From: JAGQTE01 sp964648005
GTDB taxonomy: Bacteria; Actinomycetota; Acidimicrobiia; Acidimicrobiales; Acidimicrobilacustridaceae
Length of the DNA stretch: 14,114 bases
NCBI GenBank assembly: GCA_964648005.1
Contig: CAZYKR010000096.1
Coordinates: forward strand, 1 to 14,114
Direction: 5' to 3'
A program made the translations under genes and the position numbers. The stretch's first letter is position 1. Each line of letters opens with the position of its first letter. The notes under the pieces were generated by a model. The model ran no database searches. It saw only the letters and a program-made list of their open reading frames with translations, and was not told the origin of the DNA. Of the stretch, positions 6,316 through 13,764 are shown piece after piece.

Positions 6316-7851
6316 TCAGATCGATCGGCCCCGCCCGGCCCAGTAGGGAGCTCGTAGGTGCCGGATCGGCACCTTGCCCGAGGGCAGGCGCCCGAGGTCG
6401 GCGGTGAACGCCACCGAGCGCGGCACCTTGTAGCCGGCGAGATGTGCACGCACGTGCGCCTGCAGCTCGGTCACCAGCGCGGCATCGCCCGGCAGTCCGA
6501 CCACCGGTTGCACCTCGGCGTGGACCTGCTCGCCCCACTCGTCGTCCGGGATCCCGAACACGGCGACGTCGGCCACTGCCGGATGCTCGCCGAGGACCTG
6601 CTCGATCTCGGCCGGGTAGATGTTGACGCCGCCCGAGATGATCATGTGCGACGCCCGGTCCGCGAGGTACACGTAGCCGTCGTCGTCGACGTGGCCGATG
6701 TCGCCGAGGGTGTAGGTGCCCGGGCCCCAGAAGGTGGCTGCGGTCTTCGCCTCGTCGCCGTGATACCGGAACACGTCGGCGACGCGGGTGTTGCGGCACC
6801 ACAGGATGCCGTCGGTGTGCGGTGGGAGCTCGTTGCGACCCTCGTCGGTCACGACGACCTCGTGCCCGGGGATCGGTCGCCCGACGGTGCCGGGCCGCTC
6901 TCGCCATGCGGCGGCGTCGACCAGGGTGACGACACCCCCTTCGGAGCCGCCCCAGTACTCGACGAGCACATCGCCCCACCAGTCCAGCATCCGCTGCTTG
7001 ACCGGCACCGACACCGGTGCCGCGCCGTGCAGCACCGTGTGCAGCGACGACACGTCGGCACCGGCGCGGACGTCGTCGTCGAGGGCGAGCAGCCGCACGA
7101 ACATCGTCGGGACGAGGTGGGTGTCGCGCACACGTCGCTGCTCGATGAGGGCCAGGGTGGTGGCGGCATCGAAGCGCTCCATGATCACCAGCGGCGCGCC
7201 CTGGTGCAGATCCATGAGGGCGAAGCCGACCGGCGCAGCGTGGTAGAGCGGGCCGGTCACGAGGTGCGCTCCGGAGCCATCCATGCCCAGCGCCCGGCCG
7301 GCCGCCGGCGCCGACAGCAGCTGTTCGGCCAACGTCGGCTGCCGGCCGCGGATGACACCCTTGGGCCGGCCGGTGGTGCCCGACGTGTAGTACATGGCCC
7401 CGCCTGCGGGGCCGGCGGGGCTCGGCGGCGCATCGGAGGCGGCGGCGATGAGGGCCTCGAGGTCCGGGCCGACGAGCAGCACGTCGACGTGGCGCCCGGT
7501 CTCGGCGGCCGCGGCCACCGCCGCACGCACGACCGGGGCGTGCTCGGGGTCGGTCACGATGACCGACGCGCCCGAGTCGCCGAGGATGTACGTGATCTCC
7601 TCGGCGGTCAGGTGCCAATTGACCGGCGTCAGTGTGATGCCGGCGCAGATGGCGCCGAGCACCAGTTCGACGAACTCGACGCGGTTGGCGAGCACGAGCG
7701 CCGCATGGTCACCCGGCGCCACGCCGAGCGCGTCGTTCCACACGTGCGCCAGGCGGTAGCAGCGATCGGAGAGCTCGGCCCAGGTCCGCCGGCGGACGAG
7801 GTCGTCGAGCGCGACCTCATCGCTGCGGTGGTCGTCGACGGCGAAGAGCAC
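6316..7851 (-). CDS. Class I AMP-binding acyl-CoA synthetase (FadD-like)
   Basis: The 511-residue protein belongs to the adenylate-forming superfamily: a carboxylic acid is activated with ATP to an acyl-AMP, then passed to CoA. The visible core motifs are YYTSGTTGRPKG (154-165, phosphate loop), EYWGGSEGG (298-306, a variant of Y-G-x-T-E), GDIGHVDDDGYVYLADR (383-399), ISGGVNIYPAEIE (405-417, hinge region) and PSGKV with catalytic Lys493. The length fits short single-domain fatty- or aryl-acyl-CoA ligases. There is no carrier-protein domain and no signal peptide, so it should be cytosolic. The acyl substrate is unknown; degradation of fatty or aromatic acids is most likely. The GTG at 7851 lies 6 nt after a TAATGT box and lacks a Shine-Dalgarno. 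It follows the DUF2786 gene on the same strand with a 46-nt gap. Confidence 0.9.
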   Translation of the reverse strand: MLFAVDDHRSDEVALDDLVRRRTWAELSDRCYRLAHVWNDALGVAPGDHAALVLANRVEFVELVLGAICAGITLTPVNWHLTAEEITYILGDSGASVIVTDPEHAPVVRAAVAAAAETGRHVDVLLVGPDLEALIAAASDAPPSPAGPAGGAMYYTSGTTGRPKGVIRGRQPTLAEQLLSAPAAGRALGMDGSGAHLVTGPLYHAAPVGFALMDLHQGAPLVIMERFDAATTLALIEQRRVRDTHLVPTMFVRLLALDDDVRAGADVSSLHTVLHGAAPVSVPVKQRMLDWWGDVLVEYWGGSEGGVVTLVDAAAWRERPGTVGRPIPGHEVVVTDEGRNELPPHTDGILWCRNTRVADVFRYHGDEAKTAATFWGPGTYTLGDIGHVDDDGYVYLADRASHMIISGGVNIYPAEIEQVLGEHPAVADVAVFGIPDDEWGEQVHAEVQPVVGLPGDAALVTELQAHVRAHLAGYKVPRSVAFTADLGRLPSGKVPIRHLRAPYWAGRGRSI

Positions 7852-7857
7852 CGCACG

Positions 7858-7863
7858 ACATTA
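7858..7863 (-). promoter_or_regulatory. Putative -10 box (TAATGT) for the acyl-CoA synthetase gene
   Basis: On the minus strand TAATGT is followed by six nucleotides and then the GTG start. Initiation would be leaderless, which suggests transcription independent of the DUF2786 gene that ends at 7898. No good -35 is seen at the usual distance. Confidence 0.55.
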
Positions 7864-7897
7864 CGGCGTCAGACCCCGATCGGCGTCCGTTCCGGCG

Positions 7898-8602
7898 TCA
7901 CGGATCGAGCGGCGCCCGGTCCCCGAGGTCGGCCCGCTCTGCAGCCCGACGGCCGGCGTCGATGCCTGCGGCGTTCGACACCGACGCTCGGATCGAGCGC
8001 AGCGGGCCGAAGGCGTTGCGCAGCTCCTCCGCCACCAGCGCGTCGCGGCGCGCCAGCACGGGCAGCACCCCCGGCGTCGCCGTGGCCGCCGACGCCTCGG
8101 CCGTGGCGGTGGCGGCGCGCAGACGCTCACCGATGCGCTGGCCGAACGAGAGCCAGAAGGCGTGGCGGAAGGACCGGGTGCGCGACCGGCCCGCCCCGTC
8201 GGCGGCCGATCCCTCGGCCAGCATCGCCGTCGTGCCCTGCACGAGCAGGGAGGTGTAGAGCACCAGCACCGCGTCGACGTCAGGCCCGAACCCCACGATC
8301 GTCGCCTCGTCCGTGGCCGTGTGCAGCACCGTCTCGCAGTGGTTGGCGCGTGCGATCCCGGTGAGCAGGTGGAACTTGGGTCGCACGTAGGGCGCCTCGA
8401 TGATGAAGCGCCGCCGACCGGGCCCGGCTCCGGCGCCCGCGTCCCCGCCCAGCTCGAGGCCTTCGAGGCGGTGCCGGCTGAGCAGCTCCTGCGCCTTGGC
8501 CGTGCACTGCTCGGCTTCCGGCCCGAACGTGGTCGATTCGGCCTTGGCGAGCAGGGCGCGCACCTTCTCGAGCACCTTCTGCTGTTGGGGGTCCAGCGTC
8601 AC
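7898..8602 (-). CDS. DUF2786 domain-containing protein
   Basis: The first 44 residues match the DUF2786 pattern: KVRALLAKAESTTFGPEAEQCTAKAQELLSRH (13-44). A Gly/Ala linker follows. The second domain contains FIIEAPYVRPKFHLLTGIARANHC (about 66-89) and FRHAFWLSFGQRIGERL (about 143-159), resembling the region that usually accompanies DUF2786. The last third is Ala-rich and helical. The 234-residue length is usual for actinobacterial members. The function of the family is not established; phage-encoded relatives are common. The GTG at 8602 is the only start codon in this frame after the upstream in-frame stop near 8730. No Shine-Dalgarno is visible, but the GTG forms a GTGA overlap with a tiny upstream frame. 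No membrane segments or signal peptide. It is divergent from the lipoprotein gene across 122 nt. Confidence 0.8.
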   Translation of the reverse strand: MTLDPQQQKVLEKVRALLAKAESTTFGPEAEQCTAKAQELLSRHRLEGLELGGDAGAGAGPGRRRFIIEAPYVRPKFHLLTGIARANHCETVLHTATDEATIVGFGPDVDAVLVLYTSLLVQGTTAMLAEGSAADGAGRSRTRSFRHAFWLSFGQRIGERLRAATATAEASAATATPGVLPVLARRDALVAEELRNAFGPLRSIRASVSNAAGIDAGRRAAERADLGDRAPLDP

Positions 8603-8688
8603 GTCGCCATGGTGGCACGAGGCGCGGACGGCACGTCGATGTATTTCCAGGCATTCCTTGCAGTTCGGGCACCTGTGCGCCGCCCGCC

Positions 8689-8718
8689 TTGGGACGCCGT
8701 GCCGCCGCCTCCTACGCT
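8689..8718 (+). promoter_or_regulatory. Putative promoter of the lipoprotein gene (TTGGGA-18-TACGCT)
   Basis: TTGGGA (8689-8694) and TACGCT (8713-8718) are separated by 18 nt, the best -35/-10 pair in the window. The GTG at 8725 begins 6 nt after the -10, so the transcript would start at or beside the start codon. Confidence 0.6.
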
Positions 8719-8724
8719 CCGGGC

Positions 8725-9219
8725 GTGCTCACCGATCGACATCGCCTGCTCGCCCGTCGCGGCGCGACGCGCGTCCTTGTACCGCTGGCGCTCATGCTCG
8801 CCGCAGCGGGCGCCTGTGCGAGCACGGCCTCCGACGGCGGCGGCGCCGACGGTTCGACGGCACCACCGGGATCGGTCGGCACGACGCTGCCGTTGGCCCA
8901 CGCCACGGCGACGACCACACCGGCACCTGGCGCACCGGTCGTGCTCGACACCCAGGCGCCGGCTTCGGTGGCGTGTGCCGCCGAGGGGACGACCCAGGTC
9001 CCGATCACCTACGCCACGGCCAACGCCACGCAGGTCGCCGTCCTCGTCGACGGTACGCAGGCGCCGGGTCTGGGCCCGGCCGACGGCGAGCGGACCGTCG
9101 ACGTCCCCTGTGATGGACGACCGCATGTGCTCGTCGTCGTGGCCATCGGCGAGGACGGCACCACCGGCACCGAGAGCATCGTCGTCACCACCGAGTCGTT
9201 CGGCGCCGCGCCGGGGTGA
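8725..9219 (+). CDS. Small secreted protein, probable lipoprotein, unknown function
   Basis: I do not recognise a named family. The 164-residue product starts MLTDRHRLLARRGATRV, a basic n-region. A hydrophobic segment (about 17-30) runs into AAAGAC, where the cysteine at about 31 could be the lipidated residue. Ala instead of Leu at the -3 position makes the lipobox weak, so simple secretion is possible. A Gly/Ser/Thr/Pro-rich linker (about 32-75) precedes a domain of about 90 residues with short alternating hydrophobic strands (for example VPITYATANATQVAVLVDG) and two cysteines that could form a disulfide. This suggests a small beta-sandwich of Ig-like type. The frame opens at a TTG (8689), but GTG 8725 is preferred because the promoter -10 occupies the intervening stretch. 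The stop lies within a hairpin shared with the convergent glycosyltransferase gene. Confidence 0.75.
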   Translation: MLTDRHRLLARRGATRVLVPLALMLAAAGACASTASDGGGADGSTAPPGSVGTTLPLAHATATTTPAPGAPVVLDTQAPASVACAAEGTTQVPITYATANATQVAVLVDGTQAPGLGPADGERTVDVPCDGRPHVLVVVAIGEDGTTGTESIVVTTESFGAAPG

Positions 9220-9238
9220 GCGCACCGACGGCGCTCAC
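9216..9238. terminator. Hairpin between convergent genes, holding both stop codons
   Basis: GTGAGCGC (9216-9223) and GCGCTCAC (9231-9238) are perfect 8-bp complements around a 7-nt loop. Each arm, read on its own strand, contains the TGA of one gene: the lipoprotein (9217-9219) and the PIG-V-like protein (9235-9237). The gap between the genes is 15 nt. There is no clear U-tract on either side, so this is a terminator-like element, possibly bidirectional, rather than a textbook intrinsic terminator. Confidence 0.5.
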
Positions 9239-10335
9239 GGCACGTAGACGCCGAGCCACGCCAGCGCGCACAACGACACGAAGCCGCACGCGCTGATCGC
9301 CAGCACGACGCGTTCGACGCGCTCGGTGCGGGCCAGCAGGGCCAGGGTGAGCACGATCGGCAGCGCGTTGAGCCCGTACCGCTCGAGCGAGTTGAGGTTC
9401 TGCGCCGACAGCGACGCCACCAGCACGATCACGGCGTAGACGCCGAAACTCGCCGGCCACCGCTTGCACGTCAGCACCGCCAGCACGACGAACGCTGCAG
9501 CGAACGGCAGGTGCAGGCCGTCGCCGAAGCGTTCGGGTCCGACGAGATCGCCCACGCCGCGCACGAGCCGCGACAGCGGGTCGACCGCGTCGCCGCGCAG
9601 GTCGCCCTGGACGGTGAAGGGCGCCAACGGACCGGCATCGAAGCGCGTCGCCCACGCCAGGTAGGCGCCGACGCCTGCCACCGGCGCCACCGTGGCGGCG
9701 AGCGGTCCCCAGGGCCGACCCAGCCGGCCGGCGCGCCACACCAGCAGTGCCTCCACCGCCAGCGCGGGCGCCAGCGCCACCCCCAGGGGTCGCGCCGCGG
9801 CGGCGACCAGCCCACCGAGCGCCGCCCACCACCACTGTCGCCGGCGTGCCGCCAGCAGGGCGCCCGCTACGCCGCAGAGCATGATCGCCTCCGCATAGGC
9901 GAACACCAGGACGAACGCCGACGGGAACAGCATGACGAAGGCGACCGCCCGATCGGCCTCGATGTCGCTGTGGCCCTCCCCGATGACCAGGCGCCGGACG
10001 AGCACCGCCAACGCCAGCGCCGCCACGTTGGCGACGAGCAGCAGCGCCCACGACGTCCCGACGACACCGGTGGCGGCGAGGACGCGGCCGAGCAGCGGAT
10101 ACAGCGGGAAGAACCGGATGCCCTCGAGCGGCACGGCGTCGTAGCCGCCGGCGGCGATGTCGCGATACCACGTGCCGTCCCAGGTCAGCAGGCCCTCATC
10201 GAGCTGATGCGGTCGAGCGCCGCCGTCGTGCGCGGCGACGGCGTCGGCGAGCAGCCACGCCACGGCGACCAGCACCCGGGCAACGACGAACGGCACCGCC
10301 ACCCGGCGCAGATCGGTCCACAGGCGCGCACCCAT
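9235..10335 (-). CDS. PIG-V-like integral membrane mannosyltransferase (GT-C type)
   Basis: The 366-residue protein is almost entirely membrane-embedded, with roughly eight to ten hydrophobic segments. After TM1 (about 13-31) the first outer loop contains TWDGTWYRDIAAGGYD (51-66). This matches the W-D-x-x-W-Y-x-x-I-A-x-x-G-Y signature of the PIG-V family, whose acidic residue is thought catalytic. FFPLYPLLGR (75-84) and FPSAFVLVFAYAEA (137-150) are also family-like. Such enzymes transfer sugar, typically mannose, from a polyprenyl-phosphate donor on the outer face of the membrane. Donor and acceptor are not determinable here. It starts at an ATG 14 nt after the stop of the upstream ArnT/PMT-like gene, so the two form an operon. 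The end overlaps the stop-codon hairpin. Confidence 0.82.
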   Translation of the reverse strand: MGARLWTDLRRVAVPFVVARVLVAVAWLLADAVAAHDGGARPHQLDEGLLTWDGTWYRDIAAGGYDAVPLEGIRFFPLYPLLGRVLAATGVVGTSWALLLVANVAALALAVLVRRLVIGEGHSDIEADRAVAFVMLFPSAFVLVFAYAEAIMLCGVAGALLAARRRQWWWAALGGLVAAAARPLGVALAPALAVEALLVWRAGRLGRPWGPLAATVAPVAGVGAYLAWATRFDAGPLAPFTVQGDLRGDAVDPLSRLVRGVGDLVGPERFGDGLHLPFAAAFVVLAVLTCKRWPASFGVYAVIVLVASLSAQNLNSLERYGLNALPIVLTLALLARTERVERVVLAISACGFVSLCALAWLGVYVP

Positions 10336-10349
10336 CGCCTGCCTGCCCG

Positions 10350-11987
10350 TCAGCCCTTGGCCGGGAACCAGGTCAGGTTGCCGTGCTCGTAGTACTTCTC
10401 ACCCTGGTCCCCCACCACGAACTGCATGTTGCCCCGGCGTTCGTTCAGTGCGCCCACCAGCGCCTCGCACTGGCCCTCGAGCGTCCGGTACGTGCCGGCC
10501 CACACCACGAACACCCCGTGATCGGCGCCGGCGCGCGCATCGACCTCGGCCGCCACCGCTGCGGGATCGGCCGCGGCGTGCCGTTCGCCGTACCCGACCC
10601 AGTCGACACGCTGGGGCGGGGTGAGCGCCGGGTACGTCACCTGGTCGAGCTCGGGCGCGCCGACGGCCGCCAGCGCCCGACTGGTCGCCGGTCCGAGCTG
10701 GTCGGGGCAGTACACGACGACGTCACCCGGGCGAGCGTTGTCGGCGACGCCCTGGGCCAGCAGCTCCGCCTGGGTCCGCTGTTGGACCAGGCCGTGGAAG
10801 AGGCCCCCGACCAGACCGAGCGCCAAGACGGCGCCGAGCACGACGGCGCGCACCGGTCGCGACACGAACCGGGTGACGCCTGCCGCCGCCACGAGGAGGT
10901 AGAGCGGGAACAGCACCGAGGCATACCGGGAGGCGAACGCCGACGCGGCGGCGTAGCCGGCCACGATGCCCAGCGCCATCGTCAGGCCGACGACGATCGC
11001 CTCCAGGCGCACCTGCGGGTTGGTCCGCAGGTCGAGCTCGACGCGGGTGCGACCCACGGCCACACCGAACAGGCCCAGGGCGAACAGCACCGCCGTCACC
11101 ACGGCGAGCAGCGGGGACTCCGCCAACCCTCCGGTCCCCGCCGCCAGGTCGACGAGGGCGATGCTGGTCGTGACGGTCGGCCGCGTCGGCGCCGCCCAGG
11201 GCGTGCCCGTGTTCGCAGCCTGATAGAGCATCGACGGCACCCACCAGCCGAACACCAGGACGACCCCGCCGACCATCCACGCCAGCGTGATGACGCAGCG
11301 TCGCGCCAGCGGCGTGCCGCGACGCCGCCACGCGTGCCACACGAGCACCAGGCCGACGGCGGCGAGCAGGTACATGGCCCAGTAGTGGCTGAGCATCAGG
11401 GCGCCCGCCACGAGACCGATCACCGGGTAGCGCCAGCCGCCGCGTCCGCGCCGCAGCGCGTCGTCGATCAGCAGGTACCCGACCAGCACCAGCAGCGCCA
11501 CCAACGAGTACATGCGGGTCTCGGTGGCGTAGCGCTGCGCGAACGGCGACAACGCCAGCACCGCCACGAAGACCCACCCGAGCAACGGGCCGCCCCGGCG
11601 CCTCCCGACGAACCAGGCGACCGGCAACGACACAACGCTGATGAGGCCCGACAGGGCGCGCACCGCCTCGTCGCCCTCGCCCACGAGCTGCATCCAGCCG
11701 TGGAGCAGCAGGTAGTACAGCGGCGGGTGACCGTCGTGCTCGAGCGCCGAGAGGATCTCGCCCGGCGGCAGCGCGGCGATGTTCGCCGACAGCGCCTCGT
11801 CCAGCCACAGCGGCGTGTGGGCGACGAACCGCAGCACCACGCCTGCGGCCACCGCCAGCAGCGCCAGCACCACGACCTCGATCGGCGCCGATGTCGGGGG
11901 CTGCTCGACAGGTTCGTCCGGTTCGCCGGCGGGAGCGGACGCGCCCGGATCCTGCACGCGATCGGGCTCGCTCGAGGTCACGCGCAT
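10350..11987 (-). CDS. ArnT/PMT-like (GT39-type) membrane glycosyltransferase
   Basis: The 545-residue product has an acidic, proline-rich cytoplasmic N-terminus (about 1-35), then about ten TM helices and an extracytoplasmic C-terminal domain (about 420-545). After TM1 comes TPLWLDEALSA (58-68), with the Asp-Glu pair typical of the catalytic first loop of GT-C enzymes. HDGHPPLYYLLLHGW (84-98) and ETRMYSLVALL further in match the PMT_2/GT39 pattern. It probably moves a sugar from a polyprenyl-phosphate carrier to a lipid, polymer or protein acceptor outside the cell. The frame remains open upstream to 12236, but ATG 11987 is preferred: it lies 7 nt after a TACAGT box, and the upstream stretch does not look like coding sequence and runs into the divergent gene. 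It is first in an operon with the PIG-V-like gene. Confidence 0.85.
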   Translation of the reverse strand: MRVTSSEPDRVQDPGASAPAGEPDEPVEQPPTSAPIEVVVLALLAVAAGVVLRFVAHTPLWLDEALSANIAALPPGEILSALEHDGHPPLYYLLLHGWMQLVGEGDEAVRALSGLISVVSLPVAWFVGRRRGGPLLGWVFVAVLALSPFAQRYATETRMYSLVALLVLVGYLLIDDALRRGRGGWRYPVIGLVAGALMLSHYWAMYLLAAVGLVLVWHAWRRRGTPLARRCVITLAWMVGGVVLVFGWWVPSMLYQAANTGTPWAAPTRPTVTTSIALVDLAAGTGGLAESPLLAVVTAVLFALGLFGVAVGRTRVELDLRTNPQVRLEAIVVGLTMALGIVAGYAAASAFASRYASVLFPLYLLVAAAGVTRFVSRPVRAVVLGAVLALGLVGGLFHGLVQQRTQAELLAQGVADNARPGDVVVYCPDQLGPATSRALAAVGAPELDQVTYPALTPPQRVDWVGYGERHAAADPAAVAAEVDARAGADHGVFVVWAGTYRTLEGQCEALVGALNERRGNMQFVVGDQGEKYYEHGNLTWFPAKG

Positions 11988-11994
11988 CCGCAGG

Positions 11995-12000
11995 ACTGTA
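11995..12000 (-). promoter_or_regulatory. Putative -10 box (TACAGT) for the ArnT/PMT-like gene
   Basis: TACAGT on the minus strand is followed by seven nucleotides and then ATG. No Shine-Dalgarno is present, so initiation is probably leaderless. This box decides the start at 11987. Confidence 0.6.
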
Positions 12001-12086
12001 CCCGGGGCGCGTCCGGCCCCTTCGCACCCTGTCACTGCGGTCGCGGCGGGCCCTGACCGATTCCCGATCCCCACGAGAGCCGTCGG

Positions 12087-12138
12087 TACACTGCTCTGGT
12101 TTCCGATCGCGACGCTCGGCACCGACGCCGACGAAGGA
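12087..12138 (+). promoter_or_regulatory. Putative -10 box and Shine-Dalgarno for the FAD oxidoreductase gene
   Basis: TACACT (12087-12092) fits a -10 box. GAAGGA (12133-12138) is a good Shine-Dalgarno 6 nt before ATG 12145. The leader would be about 45 nt, so unlike several neighbours this gene uses a leadered mRNA. No convincing -35 was found. The 157-nt divergent region 11988-12144 holds this promoter and the opposing one and no other recognisable element. Confidence 0.6.
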
Positions 12139-12144
12139 CGCCGC

Positions 12145-13758
12145 ATGAGCACCCACGACGAGGACCGCACGGCCTCGAGCGATTCCGAGCCCGTCACCGA
12201 ACGCGCCCTCGATGTCGACCACCCGGTCGTCATCATCGGCGCCGGTCCCGCCGGTCTGACCGCCGCCTACGAGCTGACCAAGCGTGACGCGCCCTGCGTC
12301 GTGCTCGAGGCCGACGACATCGTCGGCGGCATCTCCCGCACGGTCGAGCGCGACGGCTGGCGCTTCGACATCGGCGGGCACCGGTTCTTCACCAAGGTCG
12401 AGCCCGTCGAGCAGCTCTGGCACGAGATCCTGCCGGACGAGGACTTCATGATGCGGCCCCGCATGAGCCGGATCTACTACGAGGGCAAATACTACGACTA
12501 CCCGCTCAAGGCCTCGAACGCGCTCGGCAACCTCGGCATCATCGAGGCGGTGCGCTGCGTGCTGTCCTACATCTGGGCCCGCATCCGACCGCCCAAGGAT
12601 CAAACGACCCTCGAGGGCTGGATCGTGGCCCGGTTCGGTGTCCGGCTCTACGAGCACTTCTTCAAGACCTACAACGAGAAGCTCTGGGGCGTACCGGTCA
12701 ACGAGCTGCCGGCCGACTTCGCGGCGCAGCGCATCAAGAACCTCTCGCTGTTCAATGCCGTGCTCAACGCCTTGCTGCCGAAGCGGAACCAGAAGGACAT
12801 CACCTCGCTCATCGAGGAGTTCCAGTACCCCAAGTTCGGTCCCGGGATGATGTGGGAGGCCTGCACCGACCAGGTCGAGGCGCGCGGCTGCAAGGTGCAC
12901 CTGCAGACCAAGGTGGTGCGCATCCGTCACGAGGACGGACGGGCCACCGAGGTCGTCGCCCGCGACGCCACCGGCGCCGAGACGGCCTACCCGTGCAGCC
13001 ACGTCGTGTCGTCGATGCCGATCTCCTCGCTGCTACGGGCCATGGACCCACCCGTGCCCGAGCGCGTCGCCGCCGCCGCTGCCGACCTCAAGTACCGCGA
13101 CTTCCTCACGGTGGCGCTCGTGGTGCCCGAGGAGTACTCCTTCCCCGACAACTGGATCTACGTCCACAGCCGCGAGGTGCAGGTCGGACGCATCCAGAAC
13201 TTCGGCTCCTGGTCGCCGTACCTGGTCAAGGAGGGGCGCACCTGCCTCGGACTCGAGTACTTCGTGTTCGAGGGCGACGAGACCTGGAACCGTCCCGACG
13301 ACGAGCTCGTCGAGCAGGCCAAGCGCGAGCTCGGCATCCTCGGTCTGGTGGACCCCGCTCGCGTGGAGGCCGGCTACGTGGTGCGGATGCCCAAGGCCTA
13401 TCCCTTCTACGACCAGCGCTACAAGGGCAACGTCGCCGTGTTGGTCGACTGGCTCACGCACGACGCCGCCAACGTCCACCCGGTCGGACGCAACGGCATG
13501 CACCGGTACAACAACCAGGACCACTCGATGTTCACCGCCATGCTCACGGTGGAGAACATCCTCGACGGCACCGACCACGACGTGTGGGAGGTCAACGTCG
13601 AGGAGGAGTACCACGAGGAGGGCGGCGCCTCCCGCACGGTCGGGCCGACCCTGCGCACCACCGGCACCGGACGCGACGCGCCGGTCATCCGCCGCGAGGC
13701 GCTCGGTCCGGACCACCCGATCAACCGCGCCCCCGCGCCTGCCGACCGCGAGGCCTGA
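12145..13758 (+). CDS. FAD-dependent oxidoreductase, UDP-galactopyranose mutase/protoporphyrinogen oxidase-like
   Basis: The 537-residue protein has a Rossmann FAD site near its start: VVIIGAGPAGLTAAYEL (28-44, GxGxxG at 32-37), with Glu55 in VLEAD for the ribose. GGISRT (61-66) and RFDIGGHRFF (73-82) follow, as in UDP-galactopyranose mutases and the amine-oxidase superfamily. The C-terminal flavin-contact region reads RYNNQDHSMFTAMLTVENIL (about 454-473). It is longer than true Glf and lacks its overall pattern, so sugar-ring mutase activity is not assured. Relatives are common in bacterial surface-polysaccharide loci, where they are annotated as generic FAD oxidoreductases. No signal peptide, so it is cytosolic. 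ATG 12145 has a clear Shine-Dalgarno. The frame is open upstream but that stretch overlaps the divergent gene. A membrane glycosyltransferase starts 6 nt after the stop, so the pair is probably co-transcribed. Confidence 0.85.
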   Translation: MSTHDEDRTASSDSEPVTERALDVDHPVVIIGAGPAGLTAAYELTKRDAPCVVLEADDIVGGISRTVERDGWRFDIGGHRFFTKVEPVEQLWHEILPDEDFMMRPRMSRIYYEGKYYDYPLKASNALGNLGIIEAVRCVLSYIWARIRPPKDQTTLEGWIVARFGVRLYEHFFKTYNEKLWGVPVNELPADFAAQRIKNLSLFNAVLNALLPKRNQKDITSLIEEFQYPKFGPGMMWEACTDQVEARGCKVHLQTKVVRIRHEDGRATEVVARDATGAETAYPCSHVVSSMPISSLLRAMDPPVPERVAAAAADLKYRDFLTVALVVPEEYSFPDNWIYVHSREVQVGRIQNFGSWSPYLVKEGRTCLGLEYFVFEGDETWNRPDDELVEQAKRELGILGLVDPARVEAGYVVRMPKAYPFYDQRYKGNVAVLVDWLTHDAANVHPVGRNGMHRYNNQDHSMFTAMLTVENILDGTDHDVWEVNVEEEYHEEGGASRTVGPTLRTTGTGRDAPVIRREALGPDHPINRAPAPADREA

Positions 13759-13764
13759 ACGCCC

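Noticed and set aside
6358..8364. A 2-kb open frame on the plus strand opposite the acyl-CoA synthetase and DUF2786 genes
   Set aside because: Low-complexity Arg/His/Gly composition, crosses two genes and their promoter, and shows no recognisable motif. The minus strand has all adenylation-domain motifs.
8708..8713. AGGAGG on the minus strand, a perfect Shine-Dalgarno match
   Set aside because: It is followed by ACG rather than a start codon at the right spacing and lies in the promoter spacer of the plus-strand lipoprotein gene; coincidental.
8603..8730. An in-frame upstream extension of the DUF2786 protein with a CPNCKEC cluster, resembling a zinc ribbon
   Set aside because: The frame is open from a TGA near 8730 but contains no ATG, GTG, TTG or CTG before the GTG at 8602, so it cannot be translated by normal initiation. 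It also lies across the opposing promoter.
12004..12020. GGGGC/GCCCC inverted repeat with a 7-nt loop in the divergent promoter region
   Set aside because: Only five GC pairs, which is common by chance at this base composition, with no second copy or link to a known operator.
10383..13002. Long frames overlapping the glycosyltransferase and flavoenzyme genes on both strands
   Set aside because: They cross gene boundaries and the divergent promoter region, are Arg-rich and lack TM or FAD patterns. They are shadows of real genes.
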